Origin: Theristus sp. LFF4_11
Taxonomy: Eukaryota; Nematoda; Chromadorea; Monhysterida; Xyalidae
DNA length: 64,000 bases
NCBI GenBank assembly: GCA_030248135.1
Contig: JASANC010003421.1
Coordinates: 1-64,000 of the forward strand
Direction: 5' to 3'
Under the pieces are notes generated by a model. The model saw only the letters and a list, made by a program, of their open reading frames with translations. It was not told the origin of the DNA and did not search any database. A program made the position numbers and the translations under genes. Of the stretch, positions 31,890 to 43,221 are shown one piece after another (position 1 is the first letter of the stretch; the number at the start of each line of letters is the position of its first letter).

Positions 31890-32142
31890 ATTTAAAGATT
31901 TGATCTGAACACATGCATACATACCAGCGATAACATGATTTGTTTACATCCATCCATCCATTGCATTGTTATGATTTGTGATTCTCAATTGATTGGTGAT
32001 GACAGCAATAAAACTGGTTGAATGCACACATCGACACACATACGAACAATGCAAAACAACGCACACACACGACTGACGCGCATGCCGTGAAATGCACCAC
32101 CAACCGAACAGGGACACTCGTTTCGCGGTCTGCTGCGCCGGC

Positions 32143-35100
32143 TCAATCGGCTCCAGCGGCGTGTGTTGCTGGTGTGGCGTCGCGATCGCCGGGCGCAACG
32201 GACGGGCGTAGCTGGCCGACTTCGCTGGTGCCCTCCTCGACGTGTCCAACACTGAACGCCCGGTCGCTGGCTCGCGACGGTCGAACGCTGCGTAGCACTG
32301 CTGCTGCTGCAAATTGGCGCTCATGAACGCATGCCAGTGAAGGAAAACGCACAGAAACACAGGAAAACTCACTGCTCAGAAACACACACACACACACACA
32401 CACTGGCGCAGCAAAACTACCCACACCCACAAGCAACGTTTAAGCCGTGATAATGAACCACTGACTGACTGGTGAACAAAAAGTTCGACCGTGACACCAT
32501 TCCAGCCGTACTGCCCTACCCAGAGACCAGCGTACCTGCGCCAGCCTGTCCTGCGCGTATCTGCCAAACGGCGTGTTGTACGCGGGCCTGGTGTCCCTAT
32601 CAAACGAGCCTCTTCTGTACGTCTGCTGTTGCGTTCGACCCATCAGTCGCAGCTCTTGCTCCCGGTTTTGCCGCTCCAACTCCAGCAGCAGCACGTCAAC
32701 GCTCTCGACATTGCCGCCAGCGCTCTCGGCGGCGCGTGGCCCGCCGCGTTGTCTGCGTTCGTCTGAAATTGTGCTTGATTGAAATTCCACAAAAACAGTT
32801 TCAAAAACTTAGTTTGGATGGCGACGCAATCGAAACAGTGGCATTGCAACTCTATTTTCAGCTGTCTGATAAAAACGTCTCTCAACAAACCGACCGTTGT
32901 ATGAACGCCACGACTCAGTGGACAACTCAACGCGCGGCGGCTCATACGGTCTGCGTTGATCAGGCTGCTTTTGAGGTTTTGCAGTGAACGACGGTGCTCC
33001 GAAACGTTTCGACGGCACCGCGATGTCCGGCAGATCGGGTAAACCTGAAATGAACTAGGCTCTGGCTGCAAGCGAAAAAAGTGGAACACCAACCAGTAGC
33101 GAAAATATGAACGCTGAAAACGACAAAAGCAAACCAGCAGGTGTGCTCGTCCACGCGTTCTCCTTGCGCTTGTTGGTTGCCTCGTCTTCGGGCGCCTTCA
33201 GTGCCATCAGATTCGCGTCGGTCTTCTTGCGTATTCGGATCGTCGGCGGGCCCTTGCTCCACGTGCTCAGCTGCTTCAGCTGACTTTCCACCTGAAAATA
33301 AAAATCGAAACAAGCAAATGACGCAGCTTTTCACTGCAAGTCAACGTCGACATCGAATTACACCAGGCGTCAGGCAGTCGAAAACAAAGAAACCAGGCAA
33401 TGAAACCAGCACGCATTTGAAGTTGCATCACTGCCAGGCGAGCGAGCGATATATCCGTCTCGGAGCGCCAAATTTTATTTAAAAATTTAAATTTAATTTA
33501 ATTTAAAAAAAGGTAACTGAAAGGCAGCCGCAAAGCTGCCCGTGCCCGTCACCTCCGCCGGCGGGCGATCGTCCTCGGTTGGTTGACGTTGCTGTTGTTG
33601 TTGTTGTTTGCTGCGTTGCTTGGCCTTTGCCTGTTGCTCCATGATTTCCTGCAGACGTCCCTTGCGACCGGTGGTGCCCGAGAGTGATGGCGTCGGCGAG
33701 ACGCTGTCGCCACGTGGCGACTCGCACCCGGTGACGCTGACGTCGTCGCTGCTCGAGTCGCGGCGCACGCTGTCCTCGTGTATCTGCACTGAGTCTGCTG
33801 GTTGATCTGCCCGTGTGAAGCGCTCGTCAGTGCAAGGCGTTTCCGTCTGAAATGGTGCACCGTCTTGCTTGATGGACAAGCTAGAAATAAGCAATTACGT
33901 GAATGTGCACTGAGCTGCATCACGGGACTGCTCGAATTGGGAAGGGGCACGGTTGAGCGAAACGTGTAACTAAACACGAACGAACGAACGGTGATTTACG
34001 GCGATGTTTTTAGCCAGGGCTAAACTGAGAAAAGCGTACAGAACGCAGTCGAGTAAGACGCCCATCGAGTTTTCTTTGTCAATAAGTGCCTATACACCCC
34101 TCGGCGGGGCTCGATCCCCCGAGCGCAGACAAGTCCAACGCGCTAACACCCAGGCCATGAGGGTGACAAATGCAGCACAGCATGCAGCAGCACACAGCTC
34201 GAAGGAAACCAAAGGCACGCAGCAAAGTGCACTTGCATGATTTGCTTGCGTGCCCCCAAGCCGGCTGTCATCGTCGTCCTCTGACGTCGTCTGATCACTG
34301 TCGTCGCACAACGTCCGTCGTCTGCCCGTCCACTTGCGGATCTCCCTTGTTGACAGGCGTCGCAGCGTCACAGTCGGCTGGTCGTACAGAATGCGACGGT
34401 GTTTCTTGCTGAGCCACGGATACTCGGTGAGATCAGTTGGCACGAGGCAGACACGGAGAGCGCGTGCGCCGCGAAAAAGCCGCGTGTCGCCGTGCTTCGT
34501 GCGACTCGGCTTCGTCACGGACGCCAGCAGACGTTCGTAGCGCGACAACGGCCTCGAGGGGTGCTCGGTCTCCTCGTTGAATGCGTGCTGCTCGCTGGTG
34601 TCACTTGACGGCGATGGACCGCCGGACGGAGGCGGCGGCGGCGCTGCGTCATCGGGCGACAGTGGCGAGTCGGCCACGGCCATGTCGTCAACGCTGTGCG
34701 ACTCGATGATACTGGTCGTCCGCTCAAAGTCGGTGTTGTCCTGCGTGCGTTACCACAAAACATGAACCGATGTCTTAAACACAGCTACGCGTCACTGAAT
34801 ATTGCTTCATGAATGCCGCTTTACTGTGTTATAATGGATCACACCGTCTTTAGACAAGGACGTTAGCAGCTTGCAGTATTTATTACACTGAAAACGGGAT
34901 GAAACGTACAAAAATCAGATAATCAACAATGGCATAATTTAACACCAAACCAAACGAACGTTGCAAACCGACCTCCATGAGCACTTGATTCTCGGCCTCT
35001 GCTATCCTCCTCTCCTCCTCATCAGCCGCATTCAACTGCTCGGAAACACCGGTAATTGTCTCGAACATATTCTCGGTCGGTGCCAGGTCACGTTTGTCGT

Positions 35101-37394
35101 TCACGCACAGATTTTCACGAGCAACACAAACGCGCTGCGATTCTGGGCGGACACCGTCAGCGTCTTCGTCCACTATTGACATCGCGTCGTCGCCCAGCTC
35201 CGGATCAGGGCTGGCCGGGCTCTCGAGCACAATGGGCGCTGCACCCGTCGGTGGCGTGTCCAAGTGACCCGCGGTGTCCAACGACAGCGCATCCGACTGA
35301 GCAATGATGCGATCGTGAGGCTGCCTCGAACAACCCTGTTGAATGTTATCATCTGCGTCTGTTGTTGTCGCCTGTTCACGTCCGTGCACAGCCTGCGACT
35401 GCTCATCCGGACTCGCGGGCGCCTCCGTCAGAACGACAGCGTCGCTATTGCTGAAATCCTGGAGGAATGGAATGGATGGAATGGCGTCGTTGTTGACTGA
35501 TGACGATGGCTCCGGATCCGGGCTCGCTGGTGCCTCGGTCTCAATGATCGCACTGCTGTCGTTGTCGTCAAGGAATGGAATTCTGCCGTCGTCGTGTAAC
35601 TCAGCAGTTGAAAAGAAATCGCCGCCGACTTGCGGTTGCTCGGCCGACTGCGCTGCTGTTGAGGATTCATTCTGGTCACGTTCTGTTGGCTCTGCAGATC
35701 GAATGACGACCGTGGAATGTTGGTGCTGCAATGTTGACTGTCTCTCAAATTCGTCGTCAACAATCTCCGACTTTACCGACGTCAAACTGGCGGCGCCTGG
35801 ATTGACTGCAGCTGCAGCAGTGTTGCTGCGAGCCGCACCGGCTGAAACGAGCTCCGAGTTTGATTGGAGCTGTTGCTGTTGTTTGTCATTTTCAGCGAGC
35901 ACAGCGGCGGCCGTGCGCAGCGCGTTCAACAGCGGCGCTTGGTTGCGTTCGTCAATGTCTCGCTCTCGCTCGTCGATATCATCAGCCTCCAAGATGACAA
36001 GCGGCTGTTTTTGTTTCTTTTTATTTTTCACTGCCGTCATCTGCGCGTCGAGCATCGCCTTGTCTGGCTTAACGTCCATCGGTTCACCCTTGACCGCGGC
36101 AGACTCGTTCGGCGTGTTTGATGTTCGCGCAGCATTCTGCTCGCGTTCACGCTCCAGACGCTCGCGATATCCACGACTGAAGGAGACACGAAATCAAATG
36201 TAATCAAATAGAAACACCACATCAGAAAAAAACACTATTCACACAGGAAAAGTGGTGGTAGCGTGTTGGTATTGCATTGATTCTAGCAGACTGCAGCCAA
36301 TCAGCGAGTTACGAATTGTATTTTTCTAACCAGTTGACGTTGAGCGGCAAAAACAAAACACCACACGAGACCTCAATAACAACAAAAACGAATCGTTCAC
36401 CTCATTTCGTGCACTTCTCTGAGTCGATGAGAATGATCCTCGTCACTGTTGTACTCAGGCGTTGAGCGTCTTGCGTAGCCTGGAATCGCCAGCAACGCCC
36501 GTCTGCGGTGTCTCGAAAGCGAGCGAGAACGCGACCTCGATCGATATCGTGAGCGACCGTGGCGATGTGCACTTCTGAAAATGGTCATGCATGCGCAACA
36601 TTGATACAGACTCATTTCTGTTGTGGAGATGTGTGCGAGCACATCCGTGCGACCGTGTGGTGGAGTATGATGCGGCCATGGCAACACGGTACGACTACGG
36701 GATGCATGCGATGCGATCTGCGACCACGCACACACCGTATTGCAGTGCAGTAGCACCATGCTCCATCCAACTGAAAACACCGGCACCTTCTACGCGGCGA
36801 CCTCGACCGCGAGCGGTTCCGCCTCAGCAATGGACTGCCGCGTCGTCGTCGTCGCTCCGGCGATCTGCTCCTGCTGTTTCGTTGTCTGCCTCCGTGCCGG
36901 TCCCTTTCGCGGCGCGATGAATACGGACTGCGCGAGCGTGCATGCTGGCCACCACCCGGACGATACGCCGGCACTGTGCTCAACAGTGGCTCGCGGGACG
37001 TCGATCGATCCGGCGGATAACCGAGCAGACCAGTGGAGCACGGACGACTGCTGCGCTCGTCCCTGTCGACGCGATAGTCGTGATCGTGAGCGCTGCGAGC
37101 ACCGCCGCCGTCGACGCCAGCCAAAATGCTCTCCGACTCTGTATACAACCGATGCACGTTGCACTGCAACTGTTCACCGACGGCGAGCTCCTGTGCGACT
37201 AGCTGACGAACGTCGTCCTCAATGCTGGCATTGCCAATGGGTGTGCTTGTTGCTGGCGTCATCAGCAGTGGATCGACTGATACCGGCGGTGGTGGCAACA
37301 AGCATGGCCGCGATGATGATGATGATGAGGCTACCACACCGCTGCTGCTGCTGCCACCCGCCGCAACCACCGCTGACACAAACTCACTAATCAT
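32143..37394 (-). CDS. RS-rich nuclear-type protein, unrecognised
   Basis: Minus-strand exons from about 37405 (ISEFVSAVVAAGG, preceded by a good acceptor) to 36790, including RS-dipeptide tracts; about 36560-36400 (more RS repeats, YNSDEDHSHRLREVHEM); 36180-34970 (about 390 codons, acidic, with four near-repeats of EAPASPDP/ESPASPDP); 34740-34220 (includes YPWLSKKHRRILYDQP, the most conserved-looking segment); 33880-33515; 33290-33140; 33040-32880; 32760-32520; and 32330-32150. RS-rich and acidic low complexity suggests a role in RNA processing or transcription, by inference only. No RRM or zinc finger is seen. The N-terminus is uncertain and more exons may lie at 27405-30505. Confidence 0.5.
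34010..34170 (-). repeat. tRNA-derived SINE, best copy
   Basis: Read on the minus strand it has an A-box-like segment (TGGCCTGGGTGTTAGCG) followed about 30 bp later by a B-box-like segment (GGGATCGAGCCCCGC), as in a tRNA head. The body CACTTATTGACAAAGAA...TTCTGTACGCTT...TTAGCCCTGGCTAAAAACATCGCC is shared with 255-480 and 30080-30235. No open frame is present. It lies in an intron between RS-gene exons 34740-34220 and 33880-33515. Confidence 0.8.
34775..34825. mobile_element. palindromic MITE, half copy
   Basis: Only one arm survives: ACAGCTACGCGTCACTGAATATTGCTTCATGAATGCCGCT pattern, matching the right arm of 51913-52003. It lies in an intron of the RS-rich gene. Confidence 0.6.
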
Positions 37395-37719
37395 GTGTTC
37401 TTGACCTGGAAAGTCAACAAACAAAATTTGACGAAAGTAGCGCGGGGGGCATATGTGTAGGGTTGAAATGTTTTTTTAATTTTGAAAATCAAAGTTGTGC
37501 TGAATCAATCATGGAATCCGAAGAACCACATTTGACGTGCAAGCGCTTCTCGAATGACTCCCGTTTTTTAATAGAGATGGATTCGAAAAATTTTTGTGGG
37601 GGGCCCCTGGGGGGGCCTAGAACAGCCATGGTGCTGACGACACCCCCCCCTCGAAAATTTGCTTTTGCCTTCGGTAGTGGTCACGACACCCCGACCGACA
37701 CCCCCCCGGGCCCCCCCCC

Positions 37720-39246
37720 TAGAGATGTCAAAAGAAAAAAAATCCCTATTTTTTTAATTTGTAAAAAAAATTTTTTTAATCAAAGTTGTTCAGCATTTTT
37801 TAGGGAGTCCGAATATCACCATCTGAGGAGCCACCGACTTACCATATGACCCCCACTCATATGGGAGGAGGGTGAAAATTTCACTTGGTTTCGGCGACCC
37901 CATTTTCCCACCGACGACATCACATCCAGGGGTCGAGCCCGATTTTTGGCGAATCCGAGGGGGGGGGGTCCGCCCAAATTTGGGGGGGGGTCGTCCCGGG
38001 TGGGGGGGTCGACTTGGTGGGGCTCCCGAGCGAGACCGAAAATTCTAGGGGGGGGTCCGCCGAGCGAGACCGAAAATTCTAGGGGGGGGGGGGTCGGACC
38101 AAAATTTTTTCTTGACGATGACATTGTCTGGGCAAAAAATGGCTAGTAGGGGTCGATTTGGTTGGGGGGTCCCGAGCGAGACCGAAAATTCTAGGGGGGG
38201 GGGGTCGGACTAAAAGTTGTTGAATAAAAGTGCTAGAAACCACAGCATCCAGTCAAGGCCTCTCTCTAGTCATACATTTTGCTTTGATTTTCGTTCGGGT
38301 CGGGACATCTGAAAGCTAAACGAACGAGACACGCTGCACGGGTGAGACTTGATATTGAAGTACAGTATTGAAAACATTGACGTACAAAGTGGTAAATGTA
38401 TAACAAAGTGGTACATATACAAAAAAACATACAATATATATTGAGAATTGAGATACAAACATGCAGATAATATAGATACCTACAGATGAAAGAAATATAG
38501 AGATATACAAGAGAAAATGTCTCCATCGAAAGTCAAAATCAAAGGGGGGGTGGTCAGACGGTCAGGATTTGGTAGGGGGGGGGGGGGTTGGAAGGTCGAA
38601 ATCTGGGAGGGGGGGGGGGGTCTGGCCTCCCCCCCCCCAAATCGAGAGGGGGGGTATTTTGACCAAAATTTGGGGGGGGGGGTTGCCCGGGTGGGGGGGT
38701 GTCGACTTGGTGGGGGGGGGGCCCACCCCCCCCATCTCGACCCCTGATCACGTCTCGTGTTTTGCCTCTCAATTCACCTCAAATAACACGGAAACAAGTT
38801 CAACAACAAACCGGTGTGTGGGTGTGATCATGCTGACGACACGAGGCGAAACAGCAACGAGCAACCAGACGAAGTTACGCTTGCAGTGGCAGACAGTGCA
38901 ATTTCGACCTTTCGAGATCCTGAAAAACGATGCATAAATGTGAGTTCTCTGCTTCTATCTCACCTTAGCGACATCGGAATTTGTTGAACTAGCCTTTGCG
39001 ACGCTCAAGTACTTCAATGCGCGAGTCGATCATCACTCACCAAGGCTGAAAACAGTCGATAAATCGATCCAGAATACCACCTGCGTCAAAGAAAATTTTT
39101 GTTGAACTTTCGAAAAATTATGCCAAAAATGGCATTTTCAGGGCACATTAAAGAAAAAGTTTCAAAAACTAAAAAAATTAATTAAAAAAGCTCATTTTTT
39201 AAACTTTTTTTTAAATAAAAATTTTTTTTTGACCGTTACATCTCTA
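37720..39246 (+). mobile_element. hAT-like element X, copy 1
   Basis: The ends are TAGAGATGT and ACATCTCTA. The body matches X copy 2: CAGGGAGTCCG-like, ATATCACCATCTGAGGAGCC, CGACGACATCAC, then after the insertion TTTTGCCTCTCAATTCACC, CAGTGCAATTTCGACC and CTTCAATGCGCGAGTCG. Flanks are C-rich (CCCCCCCC and CCCCCTCT), so the duplication is imperfect. It is non-coding and is interrupted by element V at 37927-38746. Confidence 0.75.
37927..38746 (+). mobile_element. hAT-like element V with G-run interior
   Basis: An 820-bp insertion within X copy 1, bounded by perfect inverted ends CAGGGGTCGAG and CTCGACCCCTG. It is flanked by ATCACATC (37919-37926) and ATCACGTC (38747-38754), 7 of 8 identical. 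X copy 2 shows the empty site as one ATCACGTC. The interior has many runs of 6-12 G and no credible gene. Confidence 0.85.
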
Positions 39247-39298
39247 CCCCCTCTTCCTCGAACATTTGCTTTCGCCTTCCTTCGGTACTGCCTAGAAC

Positions 39299-39654
39299 AA
39301 CAAGGTACAAAATGGCTGGTATGTATGTATGTTGGCTGGATCGAAAATTAACGCCAAGCTTTGCGACGCTCAAAAACTTCAGCCCATTATGCCAGCCAAG
39401 GCCCAAGGGCCCAAGGCCAATCAGTTTAGTTTTGGTTTTCCAATTAAAAAAAGATTTTCATTTTTAACAACCCATTTTCATTTTAATCAAACAAAAAATT
39501 GTTTTTTTTGAAAAAAAAATAAACGAGCCGCCTTTCTCTATTGAAAAACTGTAATTAAATTACTAGTTAAAGAAACAGTCTATAAATTGCTGCAATTATA
39601 GTTGTTACATACTATAATTATTAGTTTAATTGCAATTATCTTTCAAGAATTTAC
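39299..39654. other. intergenic, no gene seen
   Basis: AT-rich sequence between the repeat block and the MSP promoter. An open frame of 60 codons has no recognisable content. Confidence 0.4.
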
Positions 39655-39662
39655 TATATAAA
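39655..39662 (+). promoter_or_regulatory. TATA box of the MSP-domain gene
   Basis: TATATAAA lies 81 bp upstream of the ATG at 39743, a reasonable spacing for a TATA box plus a short 5' leader. No other core motif is certain. Confidence 0.55.
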
Positions 39663-39742
39663 CAAGCGATACTAGCATCATGACGTCGTGTTTTTCTTTT
39701 CTGCACCTGCAATACTGACCCTATCTGCTGTCATCATCAACT

Positions 39743-40072
39743 ATGGCAGGAATCGTCATCGATCCACCTGCAGCAAGCGTGCCTGCTGGCGGAGGCAACT
39801 CGGCGCACCAGTGTTTCAACAGCAGCGACCAAAAGATGGCAATCAAAATAAAGTGCTCCGACAACGACCTTTACCGCATCAACCCTGTTTACGCCTTCGT
39901 TGAGCCACAGCAGGCCATCACGATCGAGGTCACACGTCTGCCAGGTGCACCGAAAGAGGACAAAATGGTCGTGCAGTTCGCACCAGCCGGTGAAGCTGCG
40001 CAGGCCCAAGAGGTGCTGCCCACGGGCGTCTCCGGCGTCCCGGAGGTCAACGTGGCTTTGTCTGCTGTCTGA
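39743..40072 (+). CDS. small MSP-domain sperm-specific protein
   Basis: A single-exon 109-residue protein spanning one major-sperm-protein domain. Visible landmarks are DPPAASVPAGGG at the N-terminus, KIKCSDNDLYRINPVYAFVE in the middle, ITIEVTRLPGAPKEDKMVVQ and a short C-terminal strand. This is the nematode SSP/MSD format, a compact immunoglobulin-like fold close to cytoskeletal MSP. The first strands resemble C. elegans SSP proteins more than the 127-residue MSPs. Such proteins occur in sperm and amoeboid-motility complexes; the role here is inferred from family. The gene is intronless, with a TATA box upstream. Confidence 0.9.
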   Translation: MAGIVIDPPAASVPAGGGNSAHQCFNSSDQKMAIKIKCSDNDLYRINPVYAFVEPQQAITIEVTRLPGAPKEDKMVVQFAPAGEAAQAQEVLPTGVSGVPEVNVALSAV

Positions 40073-40946
40073 TGTGGTGGTCAACACGGAAGAAAATGGT
40101 CATCAAACTGTGATCACATCTCTCACTAAATCGCATTTGTTTTCTTGATTCTGTGAGTGATTCAGCTTAGGTTTCAACTAGTTTCGACATACATACTTTG
40201 TGATTATACATCGCACTTGTACACAATTATTAAAACAAGCTCAAAGCTTCTTATTTTGGTGCTTACGCAATTTGCTATCAAAACTGACGAACTACTGTCA
40301 GTAGCATCAGTAGTGTACGAAAGCCGCAAACTACTTTCAATACCGAGGACATCGACGTAAAGTCACGGTTTGTACGATAAAAAGTCACGATAAAAATCAA
40401 TTTGCCAATTATAAAAAGTTGTAAGAATGCAAAAAAAATCAATACTCCCAACTCCAAGCAGTTTATTGGTCGTTCTAGGGAAAATTCGCCGGGCCGGAAT
40501 CGTCCGGACCGGAAATGATTCGGGCGGGAATCGTCCGGGCCAGAACGCCCTTCAGTGCACGGTTGCTGACTGCTGTGAGGCAATCACTGCAACTTGTAGC
40601 CGTTTGCTCTGCGATTGTCAGTGACCAATTGACGCAAGTCTACTGGCGGGTGTGCGCAGAAGAATGCAAGGCAATCACAAACGCCTGCTTCCAATACGAC
40701 TCTGACTGAGACCGATTGTGCAGCTATCAATCCTTGAATTGTAGATAGTTTTATTGATTGAACGGTGTTATATAATTTGCAGTTTTAGCTTTGATTGGTT
40801 GACCGTGCACGGGAAAAAAACTAGATTGCTCAAAATTTTATGACAGATTCATCTTTAGGCATACATAGTGAATGCTACAAAGTTACACTTTCTACAGGGC
40901 AACTACATTTGTATGTTTGTTAGTTGTACAGTATAACCGTTTCTTT
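40073..40946. other. intergenic region with a foldback remnant
   Basis: No gene is seen. A remnant of ATTCCGGCCCG-type units lies at 40470-40550. Confidence 0.5.
40470..40550. repeat. remnant of foldback-type tandem units
   Basis: Contains GGGAAAATTCGCCGGGCCGG, AATCGTCCGGACCGG, AATGATTCGGGCGGG and AATCGTCCGGGCCAG. These are diverged versions of the arm units of elements A and B. No second arm or target duplication is visible. Confidence 0.55.
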
Positions 40947-41433
40947 AAGACCTGCGACTCAATGCGGTTGTGGACGTGAAAGGAAACTACAGTATGGCCG
41001 AATAAATATGGCAGTCCATCAAGGCGGGATCAATCGCAGACTAGGAGTTGTCTTTTTCAAAAATGCCAACATAATTCCTAATCATGTGTGCAAGGAAGAA
41101 AGAATCAACCGCACAGCAGGAAGAATCCATTAGTTTAAAAAAACGCAACAAATTTTTTACACAATTTGGTTTCTGAACGTCTTTTTTCTTTCATTCAAAT
41201 ATCGCGCGCTCCTTGCACCCTGAAAAAAGCTGCTATGTTTACTCGGCCATTCCGTAGTTTCAATCTTTATGTGGTAATTCAAAATAGTCTAAGTGACCCG
41301 GACTTATTTAGGGGACTCGGATCCCTTTGCCAATTTTGAATTCCCGCGTCGTGCATAAGACTGCTCACCCATCTAATGCTCGCATTGAGATGCGGGACCA
41401 AAATAAAAGATATTACATACGGTATATGGTTTC
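40947..41433 (+). repeat. dispersed repeat R1, copy 2, split by a MITE
   Basis: Matches 1822-2040 on both sides of a Tc1-like MITE. The part before the MITE has CCTGCGACTCAATG.GG and GACGTGAAAGGAAAC. The part after it has CAATCTTTATGTGG, TTTAGGGGACTCGGATC and GGACCAAAATAAAAGAT. It lies about 700 bp upstream of the second PP1 gene. Confidence 0.75.
40990..41254 (-). mobile_element. Tc1/mariner-like MITE, copy 4
   Basis: A 265-bp copy in opposite orientation to copies 1-3, with ends CAGTATGGCCGAATAAATAT and CGGCCATTCCG flanked by TA (40988-40989, 41255-41256). It is inserted inside repeat R1. Confidence 0.85.
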
Positions 41434-42142
41434 TGCTAGTCATTAGTTCCTCTTTCCATATTTACTGGTTTGAGAAACGGATCTACTAAAGCAGCTGTTT
41501 TCACGTGCTAAAGTCGTTAATCGTAATCGAGGGTGCACCTGCCCATTTACGTACAATAAAATTTTGAGAATTTTTATTCGTTGTTCATCCACATGTATGG
41601 TCTGAAGGAAGAAGAAAATAAAAAGAACAAAACTAATATTTTTAAAGTTTTTAACTAACCACCGACCACTGTAACGCGGGTCGCACATGCATGCGCTTTT
41701 ATCAACTGCACAACGCTTCTCTAACAAGCAGTGACTAAAATTATTACGGCTGGATCTATTATAATCACAGTTGGATAGTTGCGGGAAACATACCGGTTTA
41801 TTAAAAAACTAATTGTGAAAAATTACAACTGTGATGTTTTCAACGTGCAAGAACAAAAAAGAAATTTATTGCGGCAAGAACAAAAAAGAAAATTACTGCG
41901 GATAATTACTGCGTTCATGAGATGCATAATTAGGACACAAAACGCTTTTACACCAGCAATAATTGCCGAAACAATTGCGCACATTTATTTTATTTGTCAA
42001 GTGACGTGACCCTATGTAACCGAGCGCCACAGTTGCATCGAGTTCACTTTCAGTTTGCACTCGTTATTGCCTGATATACAGTTTTCACCTCTCGCAAGTG
42101 TTCTTTGATCAACATTACACTCGTCATCGTGTTGTCACCACC
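41434..42142. other. upstream region of PP1 gene 2, no gene
   Basis: AT-rich, with only short open frames. It includes two tandem GAACAAAAAAGAAA-type units near 41850-41895. No clear TATA element was identified. Confidence 0.4.
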
Positions 42143-43221
42143 ATGAGCGGATGCAACGTGGACACGCTGATCGACCGATTGCTGTCCGTTGGCACGCAGG
42201 GCCACCAGTTGAGCACGCAGGCGAATGAGCAAGAACTGACGTCGCTCTGTGCGATGGCGCGCGACGTGTTCCTCGCGCAGGCGTCCTTGGTCGAGATCGA
42301 GCCGCCCGTGCGCGTCTGCGGCGACACGCACGGCCAGTACGCCGATCTGATGCGACTGTTCAACCGCGGAGGCTTCCCGCCGTCGACCAACTATTTGTTC
42401 CTTGGCGACTACGTCGACCGCGGCAAGCACAACCTGGAGACGATCTGTCTGCTGCTCTGCTACAAGATCAAATACCCCGAGAACGTGTTCCTATTGCGCG
42501 GCAACCACGAATGTGCCGCCATCAATCGTGTCTACGGATTCTACGACGAGGTCAACCGCCGTTATTCCGCGCGCCTCTGGCAGGTCGGCTGCTGGCTGTT
42601 TCGCAACTTCATTTGCGCTGTTCATGTAATTTCATTTTGGAAACGTTTTGCAGACATTCCAAGATCTGTTCAACTGTATGCCGTTCTGCGCATTGATCGC
42701 GCAAAAGATCCTTTGCATGCACGGCGGCTTGTCCCCGGAGCTGAAGACAATCGACCAACTGAGACAAATTCGACGCCCCGTTGATCCGCCCAATCCATCG
42801 TTGCTGCTCGATCTGCTCTGGGCCGATCCGGACAAGTGGACGCGTGGCTGGCAGCGGAACACGCGCGGCGCCTCGTACGTCTTTGGACAGGTTGGACTCG
42901 CAGTCGTTGACTGCTTGCTTTCATGATGTACTCATGTAACCTAGTATTTTATTTATGGTCTAAATTTTTTAAATGCAGGATGTGGTGGTCAACTTTTGCA
43001 ACACAACCGGTGTCGAGTTGATTGCGCGAGCCCACCAAGTGGTGCAAGACGGCTACGAGTTTTTCGGTGGCAAGAAGCTGGTGACCATCTTTTCGGCTCC
43101 GCATTACTGTGGCGAGTTCGACAACTCTGCGGCCATGATGAACATTGACGAGAATCTTCTGTGCGCATTTGACGTGATGCGTCCACAGCGCAAACAAGAA
43201 GCGGCCGGAGTGATCAATTGA
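42143..43221 (+). CDS. PP1-class Ser/Thr protein phosphatase catalytic subunit
   Basis: A complete PP1-like catalytic subunit of 306 residues. The exons, 42143-42583, 42654-42890 and 42979-43221, all join in phase 0. Motifs in order: [10 protein letters not shown] (usual GDIHG, so Ile to Thr, with metal-ligand Asp and His kept), [57 protein letters not shown], and [16 protein letters not shown], with the PP1 inhibitor-loop Tyr-Cys intact and Asn to His before it. Length and motifs fit PP1; the N- and C-terminal tails are short, as in nematode sperm-type GSP paralogues. It is far more conserved than the copy at 631-2922. The MSP-domain gene lies 2 kb upstream on the same strand. Confidence 0.93.

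Larger units (their letters stand above)
37624..39290. mobile_element. outer hAT-like element W
   Basis: Flanked by CCTAGAAC at 37616-37623 and 39291-39298. The right end is CTTCGGTACTG, the end type of family Y; the left end starts near AGCCATGGTGCTGACG and is less conserved. It encloses element X copy 1 (37720-39246). The exact left boundary is uncertain by one base because the flank ends in C. Confidence 0.5.

Noticed and set aside
32380..32402. CA-repeat run as part of a CRISPR or satellite array
   Set aside because: It is a simple dinucleotide microsatellite with no spacer structure.
35343..36203. A 286-codon plus-strand open frame rich in Ser/Ala
   Set aside because: It is the antisense shadow of the acidic, Gln/Asp-rich minus-strand exon at 34970-36180. 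The minus-strand frame has the more protein-like composition and repeated motifs.
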